Below are positions 18,832 to 25,477 of a DNA stretch of 28,603 bases, piece after piece. Position 1 is the first letter of the stretch; every line of letters starts with the position of its first letter. The stretch comes from a virus. Under the pieces are notes generated by a model, which was given only the letters and a program-made list of their open reading frames with translations, was not told the DNA's origin and searched no databases. The stretch covers positions 1 through 28,603 of IMG/VR virus record IMGVR_UViG_3300020215_000120, one strand, 5' to 3'. The position numbers and the translations under genes are program-made.

Positions 18832-20147
18832 GCCGCGCCTCCCGCCGCGAAGGGCGAAGCGTTGTCGCGGAACCGCAGCCGCTCCCGGTCGAACAGGCAC
18901 GACGCCTCGCCCGTGGGGCCGCTCCGCTGCTTGGCCACGATCAGGGACAGCTCGTCGCGCGTGCAGTCGGGCCGGTGCAGCAGGACGACCGTGTCGGCGT
19001 CCTGCTCCAGGCTGCCCGAGTCGCGCAGGTCGGAGAGGCGCGGCCTGCCGTCGCCCCGGCCCTCCAGCTCGCGGTTGAGCTGGGCCAGCAGCAGGACGGG
19101 CAGCTTCAGCTCCTTGGCCAGGGCCTTGAGCGACGCCGACACCTCGCCGACCTGCTCGTGCCGGGGCCGGCGCGGGTCGGCGGGCTTGACCAGTCCCGCG
19201 TAGTCCACCACCACCAGGCCCAGGCCGCGGCGGGCGGCGAGGCGGCGGGCGGTGCCGGCGATGCGCAGGGTGTCCTGGCTGGCCGCGTCGTCGATCCAGA
19301 CCGGCAGGCCGCCCAGCGCCTTGCGCGCCCCCATCAGGCGGTCCATGAGGGCGAGCGGCACGCGGCCCAGCCGCACCGCCTGGGCGTCCGCGCCCGCCTC
19401 GCCGGCCAGCAGGCGCTCGGCCAGCTGCTCCGCGGGCATCTCGAGGCTGCAGAAAAGCACGCCGTGCCCCGCCTCGGCGGCTCCCCGCGCCAGGGCCAGG
19501 GCCGCCATCGTCTTGCCCACGGCGGGCCTCGCCGCGAGGATGACCAGGTCGCCGGGCATGAAGCCGGGCACGACCGAGGAGAGGCCGGGCACGCACGGCT
19601 CGATGCCCGGCGTGCCGTCGGCGCAGGCCCGGCGGTCGTACTCCTCCTCCCAGGCGGCGAGGACGGAGTCCAGGTGCCGCTCGCCCTGCGAGCGCGACCG
19701 CTGGGCCACGGCGAAGACCAGCCGCTCGGCCTCGGCGACGATCTCCTCCGCCGTGCCCGTGCCGCCCTCGGCCAGGGCGCAGACCGCCTGCCCGGCGGCC
19801 AGCAGCCGCCGCAGGGCCGCGCGGCCGGCCACGATGCGGGCGTGGTGCCGGACGTTGAGGCCCGGCCCGCCGGCGTCCCACAGCTCGGCCAGGGCCACGG
19901 GGCCGCCGACCTCCGCGAGCGTGCCCTGCCGGCCCAGGTATTCCGCCAGGATGACCAGGTCCACGGGCCGGCCCTCCCGGCCGTGGATGTCCAGCACGGC
20001 CGCGTACAGCACCTGGTGCGCGTGCGTGCGCAGGTCGCCGGGGGCGCACACCGCCGCCGCCTCGTGGATGGCCGCGTTGCGGCGGAGCATGCCGCCCAGC
20101 ATCGCCCGCTCGGCCTCGTCGCCCGGCTCGCGCCGCTCATGCGTCAT
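18828..20147 (-). CDS. dnaB: Replicative DNA helicase, DnaB-like, 439 aa
   Basis: This ring helicase unwinds DNA ahead of the replication fork. The N-terminal domain (about 8-110) has EAERAMLGGMLRRN and VDLVILAEYLGRQGTL, typical of DnaB. The C-terminal RecA domain has Walker A ARPAVGKT (206-213), SLEMPAEQLAERLL (234-247), Walker B LVVVDYAGLV with Asp315, and RDSGSLEQDADTV. Length is normal for the family. It overlaps the 109-aa gene by 11 bases. A loader protein is not obvious nearby; the 355-aa initiator-like protein upstream may serve. Confidence 0.93.
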   Translation of the reverse strand: MTHERREPGDEAERAMLGGMLRRNAAIHEAAAVCAPGDLRTHAHQVLYAAVLDIHGREGRPVDLVILAEYLGRQGTLAEVGGPVALAELWDAGGPGLNVRHHARIVAGRAALRRLLAAGQAVCALAEGGTGTAEEIVAEAERLVFAVAQRSRSQGERHLDSVLAAWEEEYDRRACADGTPGIEPCVPGLSSVVPGFMPGDLVILAARPAVGKTMAALALARGAAEAGHGVLFCSLEMPAEQLAERLLAGEAGADAQAVRLGRVPLALMDRLMGARKALGGLPVWIDDAASQDTLRIAGTARRLAARRGLGLVVVDYAGLVKPADPRRPRHEQVGEVSASLKALAKELKLPVLLLAQLNRELEGRGDGRPRLSDLRDSGSLEQDADTVVLLHRPDCTRDELSLIVAKQRSGPTGEASCLFDRERLRFRDNASPFAAGGAA

Positions 20148-20466
20148 CGGTCCTGCCCTCCCCCTTCGCCTTCTTGATGGCCTCGCGGGCCATCCGCCGC
20201 CGCTCGTTCACCCAGGCCAGGAACTGCGCCGCGTCGAACTCCTCGCCCTCGGCGAAGCCCTGGTCCCACGCCTCGCATGCCGCGAGCAGGCTCGGCCCGG
20301 CGGCGATCAGGCGGGCGATGGCCAGCGACTCCTTCTCGTCGAAGCCCTGGAGGGAGGAGAAGGAGGCCATGTTGGCTCCGGTCGCATCCCTGACGTTGAT
20401 GACCCAGCCGGGCTTCCGCGCCCGGTATCGCTCCAGTTTCCAGGGCGAATTGATCCGGTCAGACAT
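20137..20466 (-). CDS. Hypothetical protein, 109 aa
   Basis: The N-terminus SPWKLERYRARKPGWVINVR is followed by a segment (LQGFDEKESLAIARLIAAGP) and helices with EEFDAAQFLAWVNERRRMAR. The IARLIAAGPSLLAACEAW pattern is common in small phage proteins of unknown role. It runs into the DnaB gene with 11 bases of overlap, so it is in the replication operon. Confidence 0.65.
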   Translation of the reverse strand: MSDRINSPWKLERYRARKPGWVINVRDATGANMASFSSLQGFDEKESLAIARLIAAGPSLLAACEAWDQGFAEGEEFDAAQFLAWVNERRRMAREAIKKAKGEGRTDDA

Positions 20467-20484
20467 GCCGTCCCTCCCAGCCTC

Positions 20485-21369
20485 TCACAGCCCGCACATG
20501 CCCACGCAGTCCTCCAGCCCGAACAGGTCGGGCTGCCTCCCCGCCTGCCGCCTCGCCTCCTCCCGCGCCGCACCCGCGTCGATGTCCACCAGGGGCAAGG
20601 GCGTGCAGGAGCGGTGCAGGTAGAGAGCGGCCTCCATCCCGCGAGCGCACGCGCTCGCGGGGTCGCGGATCGACTCGTCCACCTTGACCGCCTGCGCCCA
20701 GCCCTCCGGGTCGCTGTCGCGGAGGTGCTTCCATTCGGAGTCGCTGCGGTAGGGGCAGAACGTGCAGGCCGACCGCGGCACCTGATGGGGAACCCTCTTG
20801 GCCAGCCACGCCAGGCAGCGCTCGCGGGTCCAGCCGATCTCGGCCAGGGGGAACGCCGGCACGGCCCACGGGTGCCCCGCCATCCTGGCCTTGACGCTCT
20901 TGATCCGCGAACCCTCGTCGTCGTGCAGGCCGAACGACTGCACCACCCGCGTCCCCTTGGGCACGCGCCGCCCCTTGGCCACGCCCAGCAGCTCGCGGAT
21001 CGCCTGCTCGACCACGTCCACCTTGTACTCGCGGGTGCATTGCCGCCTGACCTGGCCCTCGCGGGCCTCGAGGTCGATGGGCGACGAGGTGTAGGCCGGG
21101 ATGGAGACGAAGCGCCGCGAGCCGCCCTTGCGCCCCTGTCCCGCGGCGTGAACGCCGCGGGACAGGTTCATGGCCAGGTCGCCGCGGCTGCGGACGGCGA
21201 TGCGCGGGCCGCCCAGCCCTTGCAGCCAGCGGAGGTGTTCGTAGACCGCTTTCGGCTCGCCCATCGTGTCCGCGAACACGGCATAGTCGATGGGATCGAT
21301 CAGCCCGTCCATCGCCAGGAGGTAGACCGTGGTCGAGCCGACGCCGGCCCCGAGGTTCAAGACTCGCAT
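20485..21369 (-). CDS. PP-loop ATPase, PAPS-reductase-like, 294 aa
   Basis: The PP-loop is LGAGVGSTT (6-14), followed by VFADTMGEPKAVYEHLRWL, as in phage PAPS-reductase-like proteins. Cysteines are at 111 (QCTREYK), 202 and 205 (CTFCPYRSD), and at the end (CVGMCGL), a likely metal or Fe-S site. The family adenylates a substrate and often handles sulfur, but its phage role is not known; DndC-type DNA sulfur modification is a remote relative, not shown here. The start at 21369 has GGAGG close upstream and overlaps the initiator gene by 13 bases. Two perfect palindromes lie inside the gene. Confidence 0.8.
   Translation of the reverse strand: MRVLNLGAGVGSTTVYLLAMDGLIDPIDYAVFADTMGEPKAVYEHLRWLQGLGGPRIAVRSRGDLAMNLSRGVHAAGQGRKGGSRRFVSIPAYTSSPIDLEAREGQVRRQCTREYKVDVVEQAIRELLGVAKGRRVPKGTRVVQSFGLHDDEGSRIKSVKARMAGHPWAVPAFPLAEIGWTRERCLAWLAKRVPHQVPRSACTFCPYRSDSEWKHLRDSDPEGWAQAVKVDESIRDPASACARGMEAALYLHRSCTPLPLVDIDAGAAREEARRQAGRQPDLFGLEDCVGMCGL
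20638..20661 (-). repeat. Perfect palindrome inside the PP-loop gene (10-bp stem)
   Basis: CCCGCGAGCG and CGCTCGCGGG flank a 4-nt CACG centre. It lies in codons 237-244 (DPASACAR). Together with the palindrome at 21135-21166 it makes two long perfect hairpins in one gene. Confidence 0.6.
21135..21166 (-). repeat. Perfect palindrome inside the PP-loop gene (14-bp stem)
   Basis: Bases 21135-21148 are the exact reverse complement of 21153-21166 with a TGAA loop on the plus strand. It lies in codons 68-79 (NLSRGVHAAGQG), between the PP-loop and the first cysteine motif. A 14-bp perfect stem inside coding sequence is unlikely by chance. Confidence 0.65.
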
Positions 21370-22424
21370 TGCCCCTCCTTCCGCTTCCTGAGCCTCTCCA
21401 GGGCCGCCGCCTTCTCTTCCGGCCCCGGAGGCGGCGGAAGGGGCGGCGGGGCCTTGGCGGGGCCGCCAGGGGCCTCGGCGGGCATAGCCTGGAGCCACAG
21501 CCGCCAGGTGCCCGTGCCGTAGAACGTGCCCGCCCCCTGCCGCTTGCCCGGCGGGGTGTCCTTGCGCTTGCAGTCCTCGCCGTACCGCTGCGCCGCGAGC
21601 AGCAGCACGCTCTCGGCGATGCCGTGGGCCATGAGGTTGACCGCCGCCGCGACCCCGTGCCCTTGCCGGTGGTCGCTGCCGACGAGCCGGCCGTACTCCC
21701 TGGCGACCCGCAAGGCCGCCGGGTGCAGGTCGGAGCGGTCGCTGGGCATGAACCGGCCCTCGGCCACCACCACCTGCGCCGCCTTCTCGGGGTCCGTGAT
21801 GCCCTCGCCTCCTCCTCCCCCCGGAGGGGGGGAAGGGGGGTTGATAGTTCTCTTCTCTTCTCTTCTGCCGTCACCGTTCGTCACCGTTCGTAACGTTTCG
21901 TCACGGGCCGCCGCAGCCGCCTCCGCCTTCTTCCGCGCCCGGTATTCCCGCTGCCTCTCCTTGCCGCTCTTGGCCGGGCCGCCGCGCAGGCATCGCGGCT
22001 CGTTGAACTCGCAGAAGTTGGGGAACACCAGGGAGTTGCGCTCTCCGTGCCTGACCCAGCCGGAGGCGAGCATGGCCTGGCCGAACCCGCCGAAGCCGGC
22101 CACGCCGTCGAGGTCGTCCAGGCTCATCGGGGCCATCACGGCATCGCTCCCGGACACCTTGGAATGGGCGTTGACGGCGCACCACACGCGGAGCAGCGTG
22201 ACGAGCGTGACATCGCGTAACGCCGCCTCCGTCACGCTTCGTAACGCGGCCGCCACCGGCCCGGCCTCGTCGGGCGGATGGACGCCGTAGGGCAGGGATT
22301 CCTCGGCGACGGCGTAGCGGATCAGCCCGTGGGGATCGTCCCCGTGCAGGAGCGCGGAGTAGAGCGCGAGGAACCTGGGGTGAGTCAGCAGCTCGCCCCT
22401 CATCTTGATCCACTCGCCGTTCAT
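21357..22424 (-). CDS. Phage replication-initiator-like protein, 355 aa
   Basis: The N-terminus (MNGEWIKMRGELLTHPRFLA) is typical of phage replication-initiation or replisome-organiser proteins, followed by a winged-helix-like region to about residue 140. A basic stretch KERQREYRARKKAEAAAAAR and a Pro/Gly-rich linker separate it from a C-terminal helical domain. That domain includes NLMAHGIAESVLLLAAQRYG, GTGTWRLWL and a basic end. Such proteins bind the origin and recruit the helicase. The start at 22424 has GGGAGG about 9 bases upstream. The gene carries iteron-like repeats in two places, as in phages whose origin lies inside the initiator gene. Confidence 0.7.
   Translation of the reverse strand: MNGEWIKMRGELLTHPRFLALYSALLHGDDPHGLIRYAVAEESLPYGVHPPDEAGPVAAALRSVTEAALRDVTLVTLLRVWCAVNAHSKVSGSDAVMAPMSLDDLDGVAGFGGFGQAMLASGWVRHGERNSLVFPNFCEFNEPRCLRGGPAKSGKERQREYRARKKAEAAAAARDETLRTVTNGDGRREEKRTINPPSPPPGGGGGEGITDPEKAAQVVVAEGRFMPSDRSDLHPAALRVAREYGRLVGSDHRQGHGVAAAVNLMAHGIAESVLLLAAQRYGEDCKRKDTPPGKRQGAGTFYGTGTWRLWLQAMPAEAPGGPAKAPPPLPPPPGPEEKAAALERLRKRKEGQCES
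21810..21910. other. Candidate replication origin: G/C tract, AT-rich tract, 10-bp iterons
   Basis: Three features stand in a row inside the initiator gene. A C6/G7/G6 tract (21812-21840) can form a hairpin or quadruplex. A TTCTC-repeat tract (21841-21866) is the most AT-rich stretch nearby. Four tandem 10-bp units follow: TCACCGTTCG, TCACCGTTCG, TAACGTTTCG, and TCACGGGCCG (21871-21910). Iterons beside an easily melted tract inside an initiator gene match the lambda-type plan. Function is inferred. Confidence 0.5.
22196..22247. repeat. Second iteron-like cluster
   Basis: GCGTGAC occurs at 22196-22202 and 22205-22211, GCGTAAC at 22215-22221, GTCACGC (the inverse) at 22231-22237, and GTAACGC at 22241-22247. 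TTCGTAACG is shared with the first cluster near 21891. Spacing is close to 10 bp, one helical turn, so an initiator could bind several units on one face. Confidence 0.5.
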
Positions 22425-22514
22425 GATCCGATGCCTCCCTGCATCCATTCTCATTGCCCGGGACCCGGCCCGCCTCCCCTCCCGGCGTCCCTGCCGAGGG
22501 GGAAGCGCCCGGCC

Positions 22515-22540
22515 CGGCCTCGCATCCGTGCGGGCCGGCG
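22515..22540 (-). terminator. Hairpin after the MazG-like gene
   Basis: On the minus strand GGCCCG and CGGGCC flank a loop containing GGATGCGA, a few bases after the stop at 22547. No T-tract follows. The octamer recurs in the loop of the hairpin at 8989-9015, which also follows an operon end. Confidence 0.35.
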
Positions 22541-22546
22541 CGACCG

Positions 22547-22819
22547 TCACTCCTTGGCCGCGAGGCCCGTGTCCTCGGCGCAGCGCTGGGCCATCGCCCC
22601 CAGCTGCACCAGCTCGCGGAGCATCGCGGCCCGGTCGCGGTCGCGGCTCTTCTTCTTCACCTCCTGCCAGAACTCGTCCAGCTCCTCGAGGATGACCGAG
22701 TAGCCCTCGTGCGTGCTGTTGATGGGCTTGTGCTGGCGGCGGGCCGAGGCGATCTCCTCGGCGACCATCGCCGGGAACGGGGCCGCCAGCGCCTTGATCC
22801 GGTCCACGTCCATCTGCAT
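22547..22819 (-). CDS. MazG-like NTP pyrophosphohydrolase, 90 aa
   Basis: Residues 37-57 (HEGYSVILEELDEFWQEVKK) carry the E-x2/3-E pattern of all-alpha NTP pyrophosphatases. The second helix LRELVQLGAMAQRCAEDTG (68-86) supplies the next acidic residue. The family hydrolyses (d)NTPs to monophosphates and pyrophosphate, cleaning the nucleotide pool or countering starvation signals. The full E-x2-D pair is not obvious in the second helix, so activity is uncertain. The start at 22819 has GGAGA at 6 bases; an ATG at 22813 is too far from it. Confidence 0.65.
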   Translation of the reverse strand: MQMDVDRIKALAAPFPAMVAEEIASARRQHKPINSTHEGYSVILEELDEFWQEVKKKSRDRDRAAMLRELVQLGAMAQRCAEDTGLAAKE

Positions 22820-22851
22820 CAGCGATCTCCTTTCGCTTCCTCGGGCGAACG

Positions 22852-22935
22852 GCCCCGCCAGGGAATCGAACCCTGCTCCCCGGCCGCGTGCCGGACGTTC
22901 GTGGGAGTCCCGCCAGAGACTCCGGGCCACGGGGC
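22852..22935 (-). tRNA. tRNA-like element with T arm and acceptor (84 nt)
   Basis: Read on the minus strand, GCCCCGT pairs with GCGGGGC (7 bp, one G-U), and a perfect T arm CAGGG-TTCGATT-CCCTG directly abuts the acceptor. Between them are an arm GGAGTC-TCTGGCGG-GACTCC and an arm TCCGG-CACGCGG-CCGGG. The T loop is canonical, but the D arm and anticodon loop (no U33) are not. It fills the 124-bp gap between two genes. It may be a degenerate tRNA, a tRNA-like RNA, or the tRNA 3' end kept in an attachment site. Confidence 0.4.
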
Positions 22936-22943
22936 AGCGGCAG

Positions 22944-23192
22944 TCAGCCACCGACGCCGTCGGTGACGATGCTTTCCTCGCCGGCCGCTCCTGTCGTCCG
23001 CCAGACGATCTCGCCGTCCGAGACGGCGGCGTCGATCTCCCCGCCGCGGAACAGGGCGAGGCACCCGGCGGCGACCTCGATCTCGGCGACGAGGCCGATG
23101 AAGCGCGAGATGGCCGCTTCCGTCGCGCCGGGGTTGCATTGGATGAACCGCAGGATGTCCGACTCCAGCGGGTCCAGGTCTTGGCGTCCCAT
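22944..23192 (-). CDS. Small winged-helix-like protein, 82 aa
   Basis: The pattern DPLESDILRFIQCNPGATEA, AISRFIG, then VAAGCLALFRGGEI, looks like a short helix-turn-helix with a wing. The C-terminus is a beta-like EIVWRTTG. It starts one base after the Sak4 gene stop (TGA-G-ATG) and so is coupled to it. A regulatory role is possible but no family is recognised. Confidence 0.6.
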   Translation of the reverse strand: MGRQDLDPLESDILRFIQCNPGATEAAISRFIGLVAEIEVAAGCLALFRGGEIDAAVSDGEIVWRTTGAAGEESIVTDGVGG

Positions 23193-23193
23193 C

Positions 23194-24264
23194 TCACCCT
23201 CCTCCGTTCTCGCGGATCGCCTTGCGCTCCTCCTCCTCGGCGGGGTCGGCCTCGGCGGCGGGCGCGGCCTTGGCGGCGGCGTCCTTGTGCGCCTGCATGG
23301 CCGCGCGGTACTCGGCCTCCAGCTGGGCGACGTGCGGCGTCAGCAGCCCGGCCTTCCTCGCCTTGATGTCCAGGCCGACGGCGTTGAGGTCCTTCAGCCC
23401 CTTCGCCTTGGCGATCCGCGCCATGAACTGCCCCAGCAGCACCTGCGAGGCCGCCTCCGTCTCCCGCCCCTGCCGGGCCAGCGCCTCGTGGTCCAGGGCC
23501 GCGGCGTCGTCCTCGCTCTGCGGCGCGGCGTGCCGCTCGCCCAGCAGGCCCAGCAGGGGCCGGGCCAGGGTGTCGAAGGAGGGCCACTCGATGCACGCCG
23601 GCAGCTTGCCGGTGCGGTCCTTCTCGACGTGGGCCAGGTGGACGACCTTGGCCCCCTGGCCCTTCCTGCCCGCCAGGGGCCTCGCCTCCAGCCTCAGCAG
23701 CACGTCCGGCTCGTAGGCCGTCTCGCCCTCGGCCTTCATCTTCACGCCCGCCAGCACCAGCTCGCCGCCGTCGCCCTCGGACCAGTCGTTGCCCTGCCGC
23801 CCGCAGAGCAGGACGTGCTGCGGCGTGGCCAGCATCCAGTGCATCAGCTCCTTCCAGGGCTTCTTGATCTGCCCCCACGCCTGCATGGGGATGCTGCCCG
23901 CCCGCGTCGTCCGGCCCGTGTAGGCCGCCCGCGCCGCCTCCCACAGGTGCGTGACGCTGTCGATCACCACCACCGGATGCTCCTCCGGCCGGCTCTCCCT
24001 GCACGCCTTGAGCGCCTCGGTGAGCGAGCGCGTCTCCAGCCGGTCGAAGTCGAACGCCGCGGGGTGGGCGGCCCGCTCAGGCACCTCCTGGCAGTAGAAG
24101 TCCGTGCCCCGCTCCGTGTCGATCATGGCCACCCGCCCCTTGCGGAGCGCCGCCAGCCCCTCGGCCACCATCAGGGCCGTCAGGGTCTTGCCGCTGCCCG
24201 TCGGCCCGTACAGGGCCATCTTCAGCGCCGCCTTCTCGGCGGCCGCCTTCCTGAATCCCGCCAT
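23194..24264 (-). CDS. RecA-fold ATPase, Sak4-like, 356 aa
   Basis: Walker A is GPTGSGKT (20-27) and Walker B VVVIDSVTHLWE with Asp102, followed by MQAWGQIKKPWKELMHWML and HVLLCGRQG. This is the AAA_24 / Sak4 type found next to phage replication genes, which promotes single-strand annealing and recombination. Residues after about 230 (CIEWPSFDTLARPLLGLLGE) belong to the family; the C-terminus is Ala/Glu-rich. No single-strand-binding protein is recognised nearby. The start at 24264 has GGAGGG at 8 bases. Confidence 0.85.
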   Translation of the reverse strand: MAGFRKAAAEKAALKMALYGPTGSGKTLTALMVAEGLAALRKGRVAMIDTERGTDFYCQEVPERAAHPAAFDFDRLETRSLTEALKACRESRPEEHPVVVIDSVTHLWEAARAAYTGRTTRAGSIPMQAWGQIKKPWKELMHWMLATPQHVLLCGRQGNDWSEGDGGELVLAGVKMKAEGETAYEPDVLLRLEARPLAGRKGQGAKVVHLAHVEKDRTGKLPACIEWPSFDTLARPLLGLLGERHAAPQSEDDAAALDHEALARQGRETEAASQVLLGQFMARIAKAKGLKDLNAVGLDIKARKAGLLTPHVAQLEAEYRAAMQAHKDAAAKAAPAAEADPAEEEERKAIRENGGG

Positions 24265-24409
24265 CGTGCAGTCCCTCCGCTTCGTCGGCCCGGCAGAGCA
24301 GATGCTGCGCGATGGCCCGCGCCTGCTCCGGCCGGAGCCGCACCACCCGCGACGGCAGGGCCAGGCAGGCCAGCCCTCCCGCCGCCCCGATGCACGCCTC
24401 GCCGTCCAT
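24077..24409 (-). CDS. Small protein overlapping the Sak4 gene, up to 110 aa
   Basis: The ATG at 24409 has a good Shine-Dalgarno sequence (AGGAG, 7 bases). The first 48 residues look real (LPSRVVRLRPEQARAIAQHL, then LCRADEAEG), resembling small phage proteins with an xLTPEQARxLAxxLL pattern. The rest lies inside the Sak4 gene in another frame and has the composition of a shadow frame, so the C-terminal half is doubtful. Either the overlap is real or the true gene lost its stop. Confidence 0.4.
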   Translation of the reverse strand: MDGEACIGAAGGLACLALPSRVVRLRPEQARAIAQHLLCRADEAEGLHDGGIQEGGRREGGAEDGPVRADGQRQDPDGPDGGRGAGGAPQGAGGHDRHGAGHGLLLPGGA

Positions 24410-24419
24410 GGCACGACTC

Positions 24420-24698
24420 CTAGGCCGCCCGCCGGAGGAACGCCGGCCGAAGCGCCATGTACTGCCGCAGCCGCAGCACCCCCTCGGGCGACTCCACCTT
24501 GCACGCCCCGACCTTGCCGCCCGGCAGCCGCAGGATCACCCGCGCCGTCACCGCCAGGACGTGGTTGCCGAACTTGCCCATCTCCGTGCGCGGCAGCCAC
24601 TGCACGGCGACGATGTCGTCCCCGACCACCGACCAGTCGGCCAGGTCGAGGTAGGCCGCCGGCACGTCCGCCACTTCCACTTCCGCTTCGCCTCGCAT
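24420..24698 (-). CDS. Hypothetical protein, 92 aa
   Basis: The start at 24698 (MRGEAEVEV) has AAGGAG upstream; the frame is open further back but only as a shadow. The sequence is beta-rich: YLDLADWSVVGDDIVAVQWL, then NHVLAVTARVILRLPGG. The MALRPAFL end may be helical. No family is recognised. It is between the 72-aa and Sak4-adjacent genes in the early cluster. Confidence 0.6.
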   Translation of the reverse strand: MRGEAEVEVADVPAAYLDLADWSVVGDDIVAVQWLPRTEMGKFGNHVLAVTARVILRLPGGKVGACKVESPEGVLRLRQYMALRPAFLRRAA

Positions 24699-24721
24699 CG
24701 CCCCTTCTCCTTCCGTGGATG

Positions 24722-24940
24722 TCAGGCCGGCCCCCGTTCCGCAGGGGCCGGTGCTGCCGCCTCCATCGCGTCCAGCGCCTGGAGGATCGCCTTGCACTCC
24801 TCGCGGCGGATGCGCAGCGCCAGCAGCCACACCGAACCCATGTTCCGGCTCCGGCCGCCCTTGCCGAGCTGGCGCTTCGTCTCGGCCTCGTGCAGCGCCA
24901 GCCTCGCCTCGACCAGCCGCCGCAGCGCCGCCGCGTCCAT
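24722..24940 (-). CDS. Hypothetical helical protein, 72 aa
   Basis: Mostly helical: ALRRLVEARLALHEAETKRQ, then SVWLLALRIRREECKAILQA. The Ala/Pro-rich end is probably disordered. The start is one base after the stop of the 104-aa membrane protein gene (24942). No function is recognised. Confidence 0.6.
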   Translation of the reverse strand: MDAAALRRLVEARLALHEAETKRQLGKGGRSRNMGSVWLLALRIRREECKAILQALDAMEAAAPAPAERGPA

Positions 24941-24941
24941 G

Positions 24942-25256
24942 TCAGGGTCTCCCGTTGCGGCCCGACAGCTGCCGCTCGACCCTGGCCGGGAACTCCTCCA
25001 TGCGCTGCATCAGCTCGCCGGCCTGCCCGCGCCGCTGCTCGCCGGCCTGCTCGTCCGCCTCGTCCCAGGCCAGGCGGGCGGCGTCGGTGCCCCAGGCGTG
25101 CAGCCCCCAGCCGGCCAGCACCCAGCCCAGCCCCGGCATCCAGGGCGGCGACGGCCCCGGCCACGCCGCCACGGCCAGCGACAGCCCCAGCGCCGGCAGC
25201 ATCCAGGCCGACGCCAGCAGCCAGTGGCCCCAGCCGATCTCCTTCCGCGACATCAT
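24942..25256 (-). CDS. Small membrane protein, 104 aa, two TM segments
   Basis: Two hydrophobic segments are seen: WLLASAWMLPALGLSLAVAA and GLGWVLAGWGLHAWG, separated by a Pro-rich turn. The rest is a charged helix (DEADEQAGEQRRGQAGELMQ). The start at 25256 overlaps the previous stop by ATGA. The layout of membrane hairpin plus cytoplasmic coiled helix recurs in the gene at 25474. Holin or spanin roles are possible but there is no adjacent lysis enzyme to support this. Confidence 0.6.
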   Translation of the reverse strand: MMSRKEIGWGHWLLASAWMLPALGLSLAVAAWPGPSPPWMPGLGWVLAGWGLHAWGTDAARLAWDEADEQAGEQRRGQAGELMQRMEEFPARVERQLSGRNGRP

Positions 25257-25477
25257 CGCCCTTTCCTTTCTCCCGAGCAGGACCAGCACCAGGCCGGCCC
25301 CGCGTGCCCTTCGACCGTCCATCCCCGCGCCTCGAGCCAGGCCCGGAGGGCGTCGGACGCGCCCTCCTTGTTGAGCGCCGGCCCCCGGAACGCCTCGCCG
25401 CCCTCCTTGCCGCAGCCGTCGCAATGGGCGACGAGGCGCGGCTGCCAGCCGGAGGGGACGCGCCTGTCCCGGATCAT
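25253..25477 (-). CDS. Zinc-ribbon protein, 74 aa
   Basis: CDGCGKEG (19-22 for the Cys pair) and CWSCSGERKGR at the end give two CxxC pairs, a zinc-ribbon-like arrangement. The middle, ALNKEGASDALRAWLEARGW, resembles DUF-type small phage proteins with a HAxxxLRxxGW element. Both ends overlap neighbours by ATGA, so it lies inside a coupled group with two membrane proteins. Confidence 0.65.
   Translation of the reverse strand: MIRDRRVPSGWQPRLVAHCDGCGKEGGEAFRGPALNKEGASDALRAWLEARGWTVEGHAGPAWCWSCSGERKGR

Noticed and set aside
22852-22935. Ordinary tRNA gene
   Set aside because: The T arm and acceptor are good, but the anticodon loop lacks U33 and the D arm is not canonical, so I call it tRNA-like only.
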